DNA of 51,734 bases, from the NCBI RefSeq assembly GCF_012843705.1, contig NZ_JABAFQ010000013.1, positions 1 through 51,734 of the forward strand. Reading direction: 5' to 3'. Position 1 is the stretch's first letter. Every line of letters starts with the position of its first letter. The translations under genes and the position numbers were made by a program. The notes beneath the pieces are model-generated. The model made no database searches. It saw only the letters and a program-made list of their open reading frames with translations, and had not been told where the DNA came from. The stretch comes from Fusobacterium sp. FSA-380-WT-3A. GTDB taxonomy: Bacteria; Fusobacteriota; Fusobacteriia; Fusobacteriales; Fusobacteriaceae. Below, piece after piece: positions 17,496 through 26,346 of the stretch.

Positions 17496-18290
17496 ATGGA
17501 TTTAGTAAAATATTTTTTAGAAGAATTGAGAAAAGAAAATATTATTTCTGAAAATACTATAAATTTTTATAAAAGTGATTTAGATTATTTTCAAAAATTT
17601 ATAAAAAATAATAATTTATTGGAGATTTCAAAAGATGAGTTAGAAGAATATTTGCAACATATAAAAGAAAAATATTCAGAAAATTCAGTTATAAGAAAGA
17701 TAACTTCACTTAAAAGTTTTTATAAATTTTTAGTGAAAAAAGAGATGTTGAAAACTTCTCCAATTGATAATATTTCAACAAGTAGAAAAGATATAAAAGT
17801 TAAAAAAATTATAGAGGAAAGAGAGTTAAAAGCTATTATAGATGTTTGTGAAGATACAAAAATTGGTAATAGAGACAAAGTTATTATTAAATTATTGAGT
17901 GAAACAGGTCTAAAGATAGTAGATATTTTAGGAATAGAATTAAATCAGATAAGAGAAAATAACTATAGATTTTTTTTAGTAAAACAGAGAAACATATATG
18001 TTTTAATAAACTTATCTGAAGAGTTATCAAAAGAATTAAAAGAGTATGTTGAAAGGTATAATATTGATTCTAAATTTATATTTGAAGAATTAGATAATCA
18101 AAAATTTAAAACCAATTTTTTAAAATATGTAAAAAAAGCTAATTTAGATAGGAATATAGTTCCAAGTATGATAAAAAATAGATGTAATTATGAAAGAGAA
18201 AAAATAAACAATTATCATAATTTAGATGAGATAGAAATTTTTGATGAGATTAAGAGAGAATATTTTGCAATAGGAATAGGAGATGAGTAA
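17496..18290 (+). CDS. XerC/D-like tyrosine recombinase with catalytic residues replaced
   Basis: The protein has the fold order of Xer recombinases: a SAM-like N-terminal domain with SENTINFYKSDLDYFQKF and SVIRKITSLKSFYKFL, then a C-terminal region with LLSETGLKIVDILGIEL. The catalytic set is eroded. The first Arg (TGLR) is Lys, the HxLRH motif reads SMIKN, and no tyrosine sits in a recognisable C-terminal active-site motif. It should bind DNA or partners without cutting. Two in-frame ATGs exist; I choose 17496 because GAGGA lies five bases before it, overlapping the recN stop, while 17484 has no site. It sits between recN and era. Confidence 0.75.
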   Translation: MDLVKYFLEELRKENIISENTINFYKSDLDYFQKFIKNNNLLEISKDELEEYLQHIKEKYSENSVIRKITSLKSFYKFLVKKEMLKTSPIDNISTSRKDIKVKKIIEERELKAIIDVCEDTKIGNRDKVIIKLLSETGLKIVDILGIELNQIRENNYRFFLVKQRNIYVLINLSEELSKELKEYVERYNIDSKFIFEELDNQKFKTNFLKYVKKANLDRNIVPSMIKNRCNYEREKINNYHNLDEIEIFDEIKREYFAIGIGDE

Positions 18291-18295
18291 ATTTT

Positions 18296-19189
18296 ATGAG
18301 AGCAGGATTTATAGCTGTTGTAGGAAGACCAAATGTTGGAAAATCTACTTTAATAAATAAATTGGTAAGTGAGAAAGTGGCCATAGTTTCAAATAAAGCT
18401 GGAACTACAAGAGAAAATATAAAAGGAATATTAAATATGGCAGGAAATCAATATATTTTTATTGATACTCCAGGAATTCATAAACCTAAACATCTTTTAG
18501 GTGAATATATGACATCTTCAGCTATAAAAATTTTAAAAGATGCTGATATAATTCTTATGATATTAGATGGAAGTCAAGAGATTAGTACAGGAGACCAATT
18601 TGTTATGGAGAAGGTTTTAGAAGCTAAAAGGACTCCAAGAATATTGGTTATAAATAAAATAGATAAATTATCTGATGAAAAATTAGCAGAAAAAAGAAAA
18701 GAAGTTGTAGAAAAATTAGGTGAATTTGATGGAATAGTAGAAATTGCTGGAGAGTACGGAATTGGACTTGGAAAACTTTTAAATACAATAGACCCATTTT
18801 TAGAAGAGGGAATACAATATTATCCTGAAGATATGTATACTGATATGCCTGTATATAGAATAATATCTGAAATAGTAAGAGAAAAAATATTATTGAAAAC
18901 AAGAGATGAAGTTCCACATTCAATAGCTATAGAAATAATAAATGTTGAAAAAAGAGAAAAGGGAAAAGATTTATTTAATATAAATATATATGTTGAAAGA
19001 GATTCTCAAAAAGGAATAATAATTGGTAAAGGTGGAAAACTTTTAAAAGAGATAGGAATAGAAGCTAGAAAAGAAATTGAAATATTATTAGGAAGAGAGA
19101 TTTTCTTAGATTTACATGTAAAAGTTAAAGAGGATTGGAGAAAGAAAAAACCATTCTTAAAAGAATTAGGATATTTTGATGAAAATTAA
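18296..19189 (+). CDS. era: GTPase Era
   Basis: The 297-residue protein has the G1 motif GRPNVGKSTLINKL at the N terminus, DTPGIHKPKHLLGEYM (G3 plus the Era-specific tail), NKIDKL (G4), and a C-terminal KH domain with IIIGKGGKLLKEIG. Era binds the 3' end of 16S rRNA during small-subunit maturation. It begins five bases after the degenerate recombinase. Confidence 0.97.
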   Translation: MRAGFIAVVGRPNVGKSTLINKLVSEKVAIVSNKAGTTRENIKGILNMAGNQYIFIDTPGIHKPKHLLGEYMTSSAIKILKDADIILMILDGSQEISTGDQFVMEKVLEAKRTPRILVINKIDKLSDEKLAEKRKEVVEKLGEFDGIVEIAGEYGIGLGKLLNTIDPFLEEGIQYYPEDMYTDMPVYRIISEIVREKILLKTRDEVPHSIAIEIINVEKREKGKDLFNINIYVERDSQKGIIIGKGGKLLKEIGIEARKEIEILLGREIFLDLHVKVKEDWRKKKPFLKELGYFDEN

Positions 19190-19231
19190 TAAAGTTTAAG
19201 AAAGAATAAAGAGTTTAGGTAGGTGGTATAG

Positions 19232-19855
19232 GTGAAAGTATTATTAGTTAATGGAAGTTCTCATAGAGGTTGTACATTTACAGCACTTTCAGAAGTCACT
19301 AAAATTTTTGATGAAGAAAAAATAGAATGGGAAATTTTTGATGTGGGAACAGAACCTTTGAGAGATTGTATAGGATGTAATACTTGTAAAAAATTGGAAA
19401 ATAGATGTATATTTAATGATGATAGTATAAACAAATTTATAGAGAAAGCTGAAAAATGTGATGGATTTATATTTGGTTCTCCTGTTTATTATGCTCATCC
19501 AAGTGGAAGAATATTATCATTTCTTGACAGAGTTTTTTATGCTGGAAAAAAAGTTTTTATGTATAAACCAGGAGCAAGTGTCTTATCAGCTAGAAGAGGT
19601 GGGACAACAGCTTCTTTTGATGTATTAAACAAATATTTTACAATTTGTCAAATGCCAATAGTTTCATCTACATATTGGAATATGGTTCATGGAAATACTC
19701 CTGAGGAAGTTTTAAAAGATGAAGAGGGATTACAAACAATGCGTAATTTAGGGAGAAATATGGCTTGGATATTAAAATGTATTGAGGCTGGAAAAAATAA
19801 TGGAATAGTACCAGCTAAAAGTGAAACAGAATATAGAACAAGTTTTATTAGATAG
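19232..19855 (+). CDS. Flavodoxin-fold NAD(P)H-dependent oxidoreductase (iron-sulfur flavoprotein-like)
   Basis: The 207-residue protein begins with the FMN phosphate loop NGSSHRGCTFTAL and has SPVYYAHPSGRILSFLDRVF in the middle. A DCIGCNTCKKLENRC cluster at about residues 46-60 matches the compact cysteine motif of iron-sulfur flavoproteins and related multimeric flavodoxin WrbA-like proteins. It probably transfers electrons from NAD(P)H to small acceptors. The start is GTG at 19232 with AGGTAGGTGG upstream. A monooxygenase-like gene follows 11 bases later, likely in the same transcript. Confidence 0.85.
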   Translation: MKVLLVNGSSHRGCTFTALSEVTKIFDEEKIEWEIFDVGTEPLRDCIGCNTCKKLENRCIFNDDSINKFIEKAEKCDGFIFGSPVYYAHPSGRILSFLDRVFYAGKKVFMYKPGASVLSARRGGTTASFDVLNKYFTICQMPIVSSTYWNMVHGNTPEEVLKDEEGLQTMRNLGRNMAWILKCIEAGKNNGIVPAKSETEYRTSFIR

Positions 19856-19866
19856 TGGGGTGAAAT

Positions 19867-20154
19867 ATGATACTTATAGTGGCGAAAAGTATAATAAAAA
19901 AAGAGTGTATCGAAGAATATAAAAATTTAGTAAAAGAGCTAATTGAAAAAAGTAGAAAGGAAGAGGGAAATATCTCTTATGATTTACATCAAGATATAAA
20001 TAATCCTCAAGCTTTTGTTTTTGTAGAGTATTGGAAAGATATTGAATCAATAGAAGCTCATAATAATTCAGAACATTTTAAAAGAATTATTCCTGAAATT
20101 AATAAAATTAGAGAATCAGCAGAAGCTGTTCGTTATGAAAAATTAGATTATTAA
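19867..20154 (+). CDS. Putative quinol monooxygenase, ABM domain (YgiN-like)
   Basis: This 95-residue single-domain protein matches the antibiotic biosynthesis monooxygenase (ABM) fold: a ferredoxin-like half starting ILIVAKSIIKKECIEEY, then EEGNISYDLHQDINNP, FVFVEYWKDIESIEAHN and a final EHFKRIIPEI. It follows a flavin oxidoreductase gene by 11 bases, a common pairing in which one reduces and the other oxidises quinone-like compounds. Confidence 0.85.
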   Translation: MILIVAKSIIKKECIEEYKNLVKELIEKSRKEEGNISYDLHQDINNPQAFVFVEYWKDIESIEAHNNSEHFKRIIPEINKIRESAEAVRYEKLDY

Positions 20155-20195
20155 TAATAAATAAAATTTTCATAATTTAAAAATATATAATTTAC

Positions 20196-20247
20196 AAAAA
20201 AGTTAGATTAACTTAATGAAATAAATCTCAGTTAATCTAACTTTTTT
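20196..20247. terminator. Bidirectional terminator
   Basis: AAAAAAGTTAGATTAAC (20196-20212) is perfectly complementary to the arm at 20231-20247, giving a 17-bp stem with an 18-base loop between convergent genes. Confidence 0.85.
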
Positions 20248-20274
20248 TACTATAGAATAGTTTTTAATTTTTGT

Positions 20275-20736
20275 TTACTTTAATTCTTTTTCAATTTCTT
20301 CTATTTTTTGATTATATTCTTTAAAAGCTTCTTTATATTCCAATATTAATTTTTGTTTTTCTTTATCTGTTTTTAGAGTTTTAAGCTTAGTTTCAAATTC
20401 ATATAAAAGATAGGCTTTTTCATTTCCTAAATCTAATAATTGTTGTCTTTTTGGAACTATAACTTTATTCCTATAAATATCACTAGGAAGAAGAAAAATA
20501 TCCATTATTGTAGAACAAATATAATCTCCAACAACATAGGGAATACCAATAATAGAGACTATAAAAAGATTATTTTTTAATCCTAATACTTCTGGAGTAG
20601 GAGCTGAAAAAGTTGGAATATATGGAATTTCTTTAGCTTCATAGTGATTTCCTCTATCATAAATTTTACGTTTTTCTATAGAAGTACAACCAACTAAAGT
20701 TAAAATTAATAAAAGTACAGACAGTTTTTTCTTCAT
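20275..20736 (-). CDS. YceK/YidQ-like lipoprotein
   Basis: The 153-residue protein has a lipoprotein signal peptide with lipobox LVGC, Cys at residue 17. The mature part carries the YceK/YidQ pattern of a paired small-residue hydrophobic segment followed by STIMDIFLLPSDIYRNK, and ends in a Lys/Glu-rich coiled coil (about residues 105-153). The family is an outer-membrane-associated lipoprotein group of unknown function. It is the last gene of the minus-strand YwqK operon. Confidence 0.7.
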   Translation of the reverse strand: MKKKLSVLLLILTLVGCTSIEKRKIYDRGNHYEAKEIPYIPTFSAPTPEVLGLKNNLFIVSIIGIPYVVGDYICSTIMDIFLLPSDIYRNKVIVPKRQQLLDLGNEKAYLLYEFETKLKTLKTDKEKQKLILEYKEAFKEYNQKIEEIEKELK

Positions 20737-20767
20737 AAAATCTCCTTTAAATTTAAAATAGTATTAG

Positions 20768-21523
20768 TTAATCAATCAGTATCCCATCTTTATAATTTTT
20801 TATTTCCTTATACCCATACTTATCATAATAAATTTCTTCTCCATCTTTTTTTCCATCACTATAATTGGTGATTTTTCTATAATTATTATCTTTTAAATCA
20901 TTATCATAATATTCTATAATTTTTATAATTTCATTCTTTTTATAAAAAATATCCATTCTATCATTTCCACTTTTATAAAATTCTTTTACAAATATTAAAT
21001 TATTTTTAGAATAAATTTCATATTTAGATAAAAATCCATTTAAATAATAAGAAATCTTTTTTTGCTTTTTTTCTAAATTTTCAATTAAGTTTCCAGAAAA
21101 TTGTCTTTTTTTCTTTAAATCAAAAAGGTATTCTCTATTTTGAACCTTTCTTTTTTCTAATATTTTATTTTCATCTTTATAAATTATACCTAAAGACTCA
21201 TAGGGTTCTTCTAATAAAAAGCTAGTATCTGTCTTTTCAGAAAGAGAGTATTCTAAATTATTAATATCTGTTGGAGCTCTTTCTATTGAATCACGATTAG
21301 TTATTGATGAAATAAATACTTTAGTTCTAATTTTATCATCTTTTAAAAATTTATTAATTTGTTCTTTAAAATTAAATATTAATAAAATTATTATTGATAT
21401 TAAAAATAAAATACATAAAAAAAAATTTAAAATGTTTATTTTAGACTTTTCTTTTTTGTCAATATTATCATAATTGGAGTTTTCTTTATTAGTTTCTTTC
21501 TTCCCAAGTTCCAATTTTTTCAT
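20768..21523 (-). CDS. YwqK/MORN-like repeat protein with one membrane anchor
   Basis: This 251-residue protein has a short polar N terminus, one strong membrane helix at about residues 30-52, an unassigned extracytoplasmic stretch, and at the C terminus two MORN-like repeats (YSDGKKDGEEIYYDKYG and NYKDGILID). It overlaps the end of the upstream YwqK gene by 35 bases in another frame, with a GGAG site inside that gene, so the two are translated from one message. Databases label this family as YwqK antitoxin; nothing here resembles a toxin partner. Function unknown. Confidence 0.7.
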   Translation of the reverse strand: MKKLELGKKETNKENSNYDNIDKKEKSKINILNFFLCILFLISIIILLIFNFKEQINKFLKDDKIRTKVFISSITNRDSIERAPTDINNLEYSLSEKTDTSFLLEEPYESLGIIYKDENKILEKRKVQNREYLFDLKKKRQFSGNLIENLEKKQKKISYYLNGFLSKYEIYSKNNLIFVKEFYKSGNDRMDIFYKKNEIIKIIEYYDNDLKDNNYRKITNYSDGKKDGEEIYYDKYGYKEIKNYKDGILID

Positions 21524-22664
21524 TATTTTTATATTCTCCTTTTACATATTTATTACCATCTTCAGAATATTTTTCATAAACTCCGTGAAGTCTACCATTT
21601 TTATACTCTATTTTTTCTTTTAAATTTCCATTTTCATAATATTTTTCTTGGATACCATCAAATTTTTTATTAGGACCTGTTCCGACAGTTCTTTCTACAT
21701 ATTCTAAATTTCCATTTTCATAATAATTTTTTTCTTCAATTCTTTTTTCAAACAAATCCATAATAAAATAATTTTGAATTTTTCCATTTTTATAGTAACG
21801 ATATCTTTCAGTAGTTTTTTCATTTTCAAAATCTAATGTATTAATATTTCCATTAGTTGAATAAAAGGCACGATAAACACATATTCCATTTTCATATTTT
21901 GAATAAGAAAATAAATTTGTTGTATTATCATAATAATCTTTTATCTCCCCTGTAAAAAGAGTCTTTTTTCCCTCTTCATAATAGATATGAGTTCCAGGTT
22001 TACAAATTAATTTAATTTTTTTGTTATTTTTATTATCAGGTTTAGGATAATCTTTTTTTTCAATTACCTTACCATTAGTATCAAAAGTTTCCCAAGTACC
22101 AATTTTTGTATTATCTTCATATTGTCCACTGACTTTTAAATTTCCATTAGGATAATATTCTTTGTAGAAACCATCTGCAACACCTTTTTTCATTTGCCTT
22201 TCTAGTAACAAACTACCATTAGTATAATAATACTTTATTATTCCATTTTTTTTACCTTTTACATCAGAACTTTCATATTCTAAAATTCCATGTTCATAGT
22301 AATGTTTTGAATTACCATCTAGTAAATCATTTTTCCATTCTTGATAAATTTTTAATTTTCCATTATTATAATAAAGTTTTCTAATACCATTCTTTTTACC
22401 ATTTTTATAATTAGAATCTTCAACAATTAAACCATCTTGTCCATATGAAATAGAAAGTCCATCTTTTTTCCCATTTTTATATTGAGATTTAGTTTTTATA
22501 TTTCCATTCTCAAAATATTCAAAAATAGTGCCTGTAACTTTTTCATTTTTTCCTTTAATATAGACAATATCATTTTTATTTTCAGTATCTTCAATATCAA
22601 TTTCCATAGAAAAAATATTTATACTCAATAAAATAAATATCAAGTATTTTAAAATTCTATTCAT
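21489..22664 (-). CDS. Secreted YwqK/MORN repeat protein
   Basis: This 391-residue protein has a signal peptide (residues 1-19) followed almost entirely by MORN-like repeats of about 21-24 residues. A typical unit is YYENGNLKYK followed by KNGKKDG, here seen as FEYFENGNIKTKSQYKNG, YYNNGKLKIYQEWKNDLLDG and EYYPNGNLKVSGQYEDNTKIG. I count roughly ten to twelve units, some degenerate. Such repeats form extended beta-hairpin sheets. The protein should sit in the periplasm or at the cell surface. It is in the middle of the minus-strand operon. Confidence 0.75.
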   Translation of the reverse strand: MNRILKYLIFILLSINIFSMEIDIEDTENKNDIVYIKGKNEKVTGTIFEYFENGNIKTKSQYKNGKKDGLSISYGQDGLIVEDSNYKNGKKNGIRKLYYNNGKLKIYQEWKNDLLDGNSKHYYEHGILEYESSDVKGKKNGIIKYYYTNGSLLLERQMKKGVADGFYKEYYPNGNLKVSGQYEDNTKIGTWETFDTNGKVIEKKDYPKPDNKNNKKIKLICKPGTHIYYEEGKKTLFTGEIKDYYDNTTNLFSYSKYENGICVYRAFYSTNGNINTLDFENEKTTERYRYYKNGKIQNYFIMDLFEKRIEEKNYYENGNLEYVERTVGTGPNKKFDGIQEKYYENGNLKEKIEYKNGRLHGVYEKYSEDGNKYVKGEYKNNEKIGTWEERN

Positions 22665-22714
22665 AAAATTTCCTTTTGATGCTTTTGACTCTCATTCATT
22701 AGGAATTTATTTTA

Positions 22715-23466
22715 TTAGTTTATAATTTTACCATCTTTAAAAGTTTTTTCTTCATAAGAACCATCTTTTGAATATATTTTCCAAAGTCCATCTTCTTTTC
22801 CATTTATAAAATTTCCTTCTGAATGTAATTTTCCATCTTCATAAAAATATACAAGATAGCCGTCAAATACTCCATTTTTATAACTTCCTTCTCCAGATAA
22901 GTTACCATTGTCATAATAAGTTTTAAAAGGGCCATCCATAACATCTTCTTTTAAATGTGCTAATTTTTTTATACGACCATCATCAAAATATTCTTTCATA
23001 GTACCTGTAAATTTTTCATTTTTTATAATTCCATCAATCATTAAATAACCTTTTTCAGAATAAACTTTTATAGGCCCCTCTTTCATATTATCTTTTGAAA
23101 AGGTATCCATTTCTAATTGTCCGTTTTTATGATAAGATTTAAAAGGTCCATTAAGTTTTCCATCCACAAATGTTAATTCTTCTTTTAAAGTTCCATCAGG
23201 ATAATAGCCTTTCCACAATCCAGTAGCTTTTCCGTTTTCAAAATATCCTTCTGATTTTAATTTATTATTCCAATAACGAGTTTGAGCTTTTCCAGAAAAT
23301 GTAACTTCTTGATTAGGCAGAAAAAAATACCATTTTTTTCTACTAAATCATCAGTAAGTATTACATTATCTTTCTGAAGTTCATCATAAGATTCTTTTCT
23401 CTTTTTCATAATTATACCAATGATTATGATTGCTACTAAAAGTGTAAAAATAAATAAAGTGTTCAT
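22715..23466 (-). pseudogene. Membrane-anchored YwqK/MORN gene split by a homopolymer frameshift
   Basis: Two reading frames belong to one gene. The first (from ATG 23466, with AGGAGG seven bases upstream) encodes a membrane helix and reads into VEKNGIFF, then goes out of frame to a stop near 23257. The second frame carries about seven MORN-like repeats to 22715, and is open upstream through LPNQEVTFSGKAQTRYW before any start. Adding one base to the T7 run (plus strand A7, 23321-23327) joins them into a 250-residue protein reading NGIFFLPNQEVTFSGK, the usual YwqK entry sequence. An adjacent A7 run (23333-23339) could also be the site. Slippage switching, a real mutation and a base-calling error are all possible. 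Confidence 0.75.
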
Positions 23467-23508
23467 TTGCAATCCTCCTTAAAAATTAATATGAATCAAG
23501 ATATTTAA

Positions 23509-23537
23509 ATAATAGCATTTATTTTTTAAAAAATCAA
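23509..23537 (-). promoter_or_regulatory. Promoter of the minus-strand YwqK operon
   Basis: On the minus strand TTGATT (23532-23537), a 17-base spacer ending in TGC (extended -10), and TATTAT (23509-23514) lie about 40 bases before the first gene of the operon. Confidence 0.65.
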
Positions 23538-23589
23538 TTTTTTTCCAACTTAAGTGTTTTTTTTTTGTACATAATTTCGGTAAATAAAC

Positions 23590-23618
23590 TTGAAAAAATT
23601 TAATACTTATAGTATACT
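23590..23618 (+). promoter_or_regulatory. Promoter of the plus-strand YwqK operon
   Basis: TTGAAA (23590-23595) and TATACT (23613-23618) are exactly 17 bases apart and point to the gene starting at 23678. A T10 tract at 23557-23566 lies between this and the divergent promoter, upstream of both -35 elements. Confidence 0.7.
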
Positions 23619-23677
23619 AATGTCATAAAATAATTTAAAGCTCCAATTAAAATAAAAAATTATATATAGGAGGAAAA

Positions 23678-25234
23678 ATGAAAAAAATAATATTCTATTT
23701 TTTATATTTAATGATTAGTTGTTTTTTATTTGGAAAAAATATTGAAAAGGAAGTTACATATTATAAAAATGGAAATATAGAAAGTATAGTTCAAAATAAT
23801 TTTACTGAAAAAAGAAAGAATATTATTTTTTATTATCCAGATGGAAAAATTTTAGAAGAAAAAAATATAATTGTAAATGGTGATAAAGAAATAAAAGATG
23901 GAGTAGAAAAAGTTTATTATTCAAACGGAAAACTTCTGAGAGAAAGATATTATAAAAATGGTAATTTAGAAGAATATAAAGAATATAATATTTATGGAAA
24001 TATTTTAAAAGAGAAAAAGAAAATAGAAAATGGATATGAGATAAAAGAATATTTCTTTTCTAAAGAAAATGAAACTCCTAAAATTTTAAGTCATATAAAA
24101 ATAAATGGAAAGAAAAAAATAGAAAAATATTGGAATAATGATGGGAAAGAAGTATTATATACAGAATATAAAAATGATAAAAAAGATGGACAAGAAATAA
24201 TTCAAGATAGAGTATTAGGATTTACTAAGAAAAGAAATTATAAAGAAGGAATAGTTCAAGGAGAAGAAGAGGTATATTTTGGAGATAAATTTTTTGCTAA
24301 TGTTAGCGAAAATGAAGAAAATTGGCGTGAGTATAGTGATGAATATTTAAAAGATTATATAGATTTTAAATATTTTCCTAAGTTAAAAAAATCAAGTAAT
24401 AAAATATTTAATTTTAGATTTGGTTATAACTTAATACATCTTTTTGTTTATAAAGAATCTATTTTAGCAAATGGAGGAAAATTTTTTTCACATTTTGTAG
24501 ATAATGAAGGTTCTTTAACAACAAAAATAGTTTTTAAAGATAGAATTTTTATGAGGTTTTATGAAACAGGACAAATAAAAAAGATAAATGATAAAAATAA
24601 AAATATTGAATATTATAAAAATGGACAAGCTAAAAAAGAAGAGATTACAAAATATAAATATATTCCATTTCTAAAAAAAGTTATTGTAAAAGAATATTAT
24701 GAAAACGGACAACTGATGTTTTCAAACGAAAATAAAGATAGTGAGGAATATTATGAAAATGGAAACTTAAAAGAAAAAAGTTTAGATAAAAAATATATTA
24801 CATATTATGATAATGGAATTGAAAAAACAGTAGATGAAAAGAATATAGTTGGAGAATATAAAAATATAATAAAAAATTATACAAGAACAGGTAAATTAGA
24901 AAAAGAGGAGATGATTGGAAAGGAGAAACAATTTATAAAAATATATAATGAAGAAGAAAAATTAGCGTTAGAAAAAGAAATTGTGGGAGATATAATTAGT
25001 GCAAAAGTTCATACAGATGATGGAAATGTAATGGAATATACAGGTATACGACCACAAAGTTATAAAATAATAGAAGAAAGAGATTATTCTTCTATAAGTG
25101 TTATATTAATTCTTATAGTTATTTGTGCAATAGGAATGGCAATGATTAATAAAAAAGAGGGATTTGGTTTAAAGTACCTTTTATTTATAATAATACTTCT
25201 ATTACTAAAAGTGGTTTTACCAAGATTATTATAA
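23678..25234 (+). CDS. Exported YwqK/MORN repeat protein with C-terminal membrane hairpin
   Basis: This 518-residue protein starts with a signal sequence (residues 1-19, ending FLFGKN) and continues as MORN-like repeats interrupted by a non-repeat segment at about 195-290. Repeats include YYKNGNIES, YYPDGKILEEKN, YYSNGKLLRERYYKNG and YYENGNLKEKS. The C terminus has two membrane helices, about residues 468-486 and 495-516, separated by NKKEGFGLK. The protein would be anchored at its C-terminal end with repeats outside the inner membrane. First gene of the plus-strand operon, with TAGGAGGAAAA as ribosome site. Confidence 0.75.
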   Translation: MKKIIFYFLYLMISCFLFGKNIEKEVTYYKNGNIESIVQNNFTEKRKNIIFYYPDGKILEEKNIIVNGDKEIKDGVEKVYYSNGKLLRERYYKNGNLEEYKEYNIYGNILKEKKKIENGYEIKEYFFSKENETPKILSHIKINGKKKIEKYWNNDGKEVLYTEYKNDKKDGQEIIQDRVLGFTKKRNYKEGIVQGEEEVYFGDKFFANVSENEENWREYSDEYLKDYIDFKYFPKLKKSSNKIFNFRFGYNLIHLFVYKESILANGGKFFSHFVDNEGSLTTKIVFKDRIFMRFYETGQIKKINDKNKNIEYYKNGQAKKEEITKYKYIPFLKKVIVKEYYENGQLMFSNENKDSEEYYENGNLKEKSLDKKYITYYDNGIEKTVDEKNIVGEYKNIIKNYTRTGKLEKEEMIGKEKQFIKIYNEEEKLALEKEIVGDIISAKVHTDDGNVMEYTGIRPQSYKIIEERDYSSISVILILIVICAIGMAMINKKEGFGLKYLLFIIILLLLKVVLPRLL

Positions 25235-25254
25235 AAAATCATAAGGAGGAAAAA

Positions 25255-26328
25255 ATGAAATATTTAAAAAGAATTGTGGTTAGTTTATTTATTAGTTTAT
25301 TTATGATTGGTTGTATGAACTTGAATAGTCATCTTTTGGATTCCCAAGTGATATATAATAAAGAATTTGTTTTTGATGCAGAGAGAATAAAAAAAGTTTT
25401 TTGTCAATGGGAACTTACAAAGGAAACTACAGAGGATGAACATTTTTTAAGATTTTATAATAAAGAAAAAGATATATGTATAGATTTTTCTAATTATGGA
25501 AAAAGAGATACACCTGAAAAAATGGCAAAAAAATTTCATAAAGGAGCTTTAAAAAAAGGATTTAAAGAAAATGTTCAAGGAAATATTGAAGCAGAAAAAT
25601 TTTTCAATGAATATTCAAAAGAATATACTTATAGAAGTTCATCAGAAGATATTATAAGAAATGATTTAATTTTTGGAAATTTAACTGTAGTTTTTTGGGT
25701 AACAAATGGAAGTGAAAAAGATGTTATAGATACTTTCAAAATGATAAAAGAAGCTATTGACCCAAATGAGCCAATAAAACCAAGAAAACCTTTAGGAAAA
25801 GTAACATATTATCAATTTGAAGATATATTTGATACAGGAATTTTAGAAGAAGGATTAAAAAAATATCCAGGAAAATATAAAAAATATATTTCAGGAAATA
25901 ATAGTAGTAAAGAAAGTCCTTCTGGATATTTATATGTCTTTAATGATGGAAAGAAAAGTTTGAGAATAGAATATAATAAGAATTTTTCAAAAGAAGTTAT
26001 AAATAAAAGATGGGATAAGGAGATGTGGTATCCAGAGCCAGGTTCAATTATAAGAACTTATTATGGAAAAGAAAATAAAACATCTATAAAATATTTTGGC
26101 GTTCCTGCAATGGAGTATAGATTAACATCAAAGTATGATATTCCTTCAATGAGTTATAAATCAACAAAAAATCCTTATTTAATTATTCAATATTACTATG
26201 TAATTACAACAGATATCTATTCTATAATTTTGAAATTAGAAGAACCTAAACAAAAAGAAGAAAAAGATGTAAATATAGAGTTTGAAAAATTATTAAAAAT
26301 AATAGCTAAATCAACAAAATTAAAATAA
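25255..26328 (+). CDS. Lipoprotein of unknown function, possible two-domain repeat
   Basis: I do not recognise this 357-residue protein. The N terminus is a lipoprotein signal with lipobox MIGC (Cys at about residue 20). The mature part looks like two related halves, each with beta strands around FLRFYNKEKDICIDFSNYG or YLYVFNDGKKSLRIEYNKN, a middle Lys-rich helix, a hydrophobic strand and a closing helix (FKMIKEAID; EKLLKIIAKS). This similarity is by eye only. It has no MORN repeats, but lies between YwqK genes in one operon, 20 bases after the previous stop. Confidence 0.65.
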   Translation: MKYLKRIVVSLFISLFMIGCMNLNSHLLDSQVIYNKEFVFDAERIKKVFCQWELTKETTEDEHFLRFYNKEKDICIDFSNYGKRDTPEKMAKKFHKGALKKGFKENVQGNIEAEKFFNEYSKEYTYRSSSEDIIRNDLIFGNLTVVFWVTNGSEKDVIDTFKMIKEAIDPNEPIKPRKPLGKVTYYQFEDIFDTGILEEGLKKYPGKYKKYISGNNSSKESPSGYLYVFNDGKKSLRIEYNKNFSKEVINKRWDKEMWYPEPGSIIRTYYGKENKTSIKYFGVPAMEYRLTSKYDIPSMSYKSTKNPYLIIQYYYVITTDIYSIILKLEEPKQKEEKDVNIEFEKLLKIIAKSTKLK

Positions 26329-26346
26329 AAATTAAGAGGAATAAAT

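Noticed and set aside
17496-18290. Active XerC or XerD, or an element integrase
   Set aside because: Catalytic Arg, His and Tyr motifs are not retained, and the gene sits within a housekeeping operon.
21540-23240. CRISPR-like periodicity in the DNA of the YwqK genes
   Set aside because: The recurring short words (TTCCATTTTTATA and similar) reflect MORN-like protein repeats in AT-rich code; units are not identical and spacing is not that of spacers.
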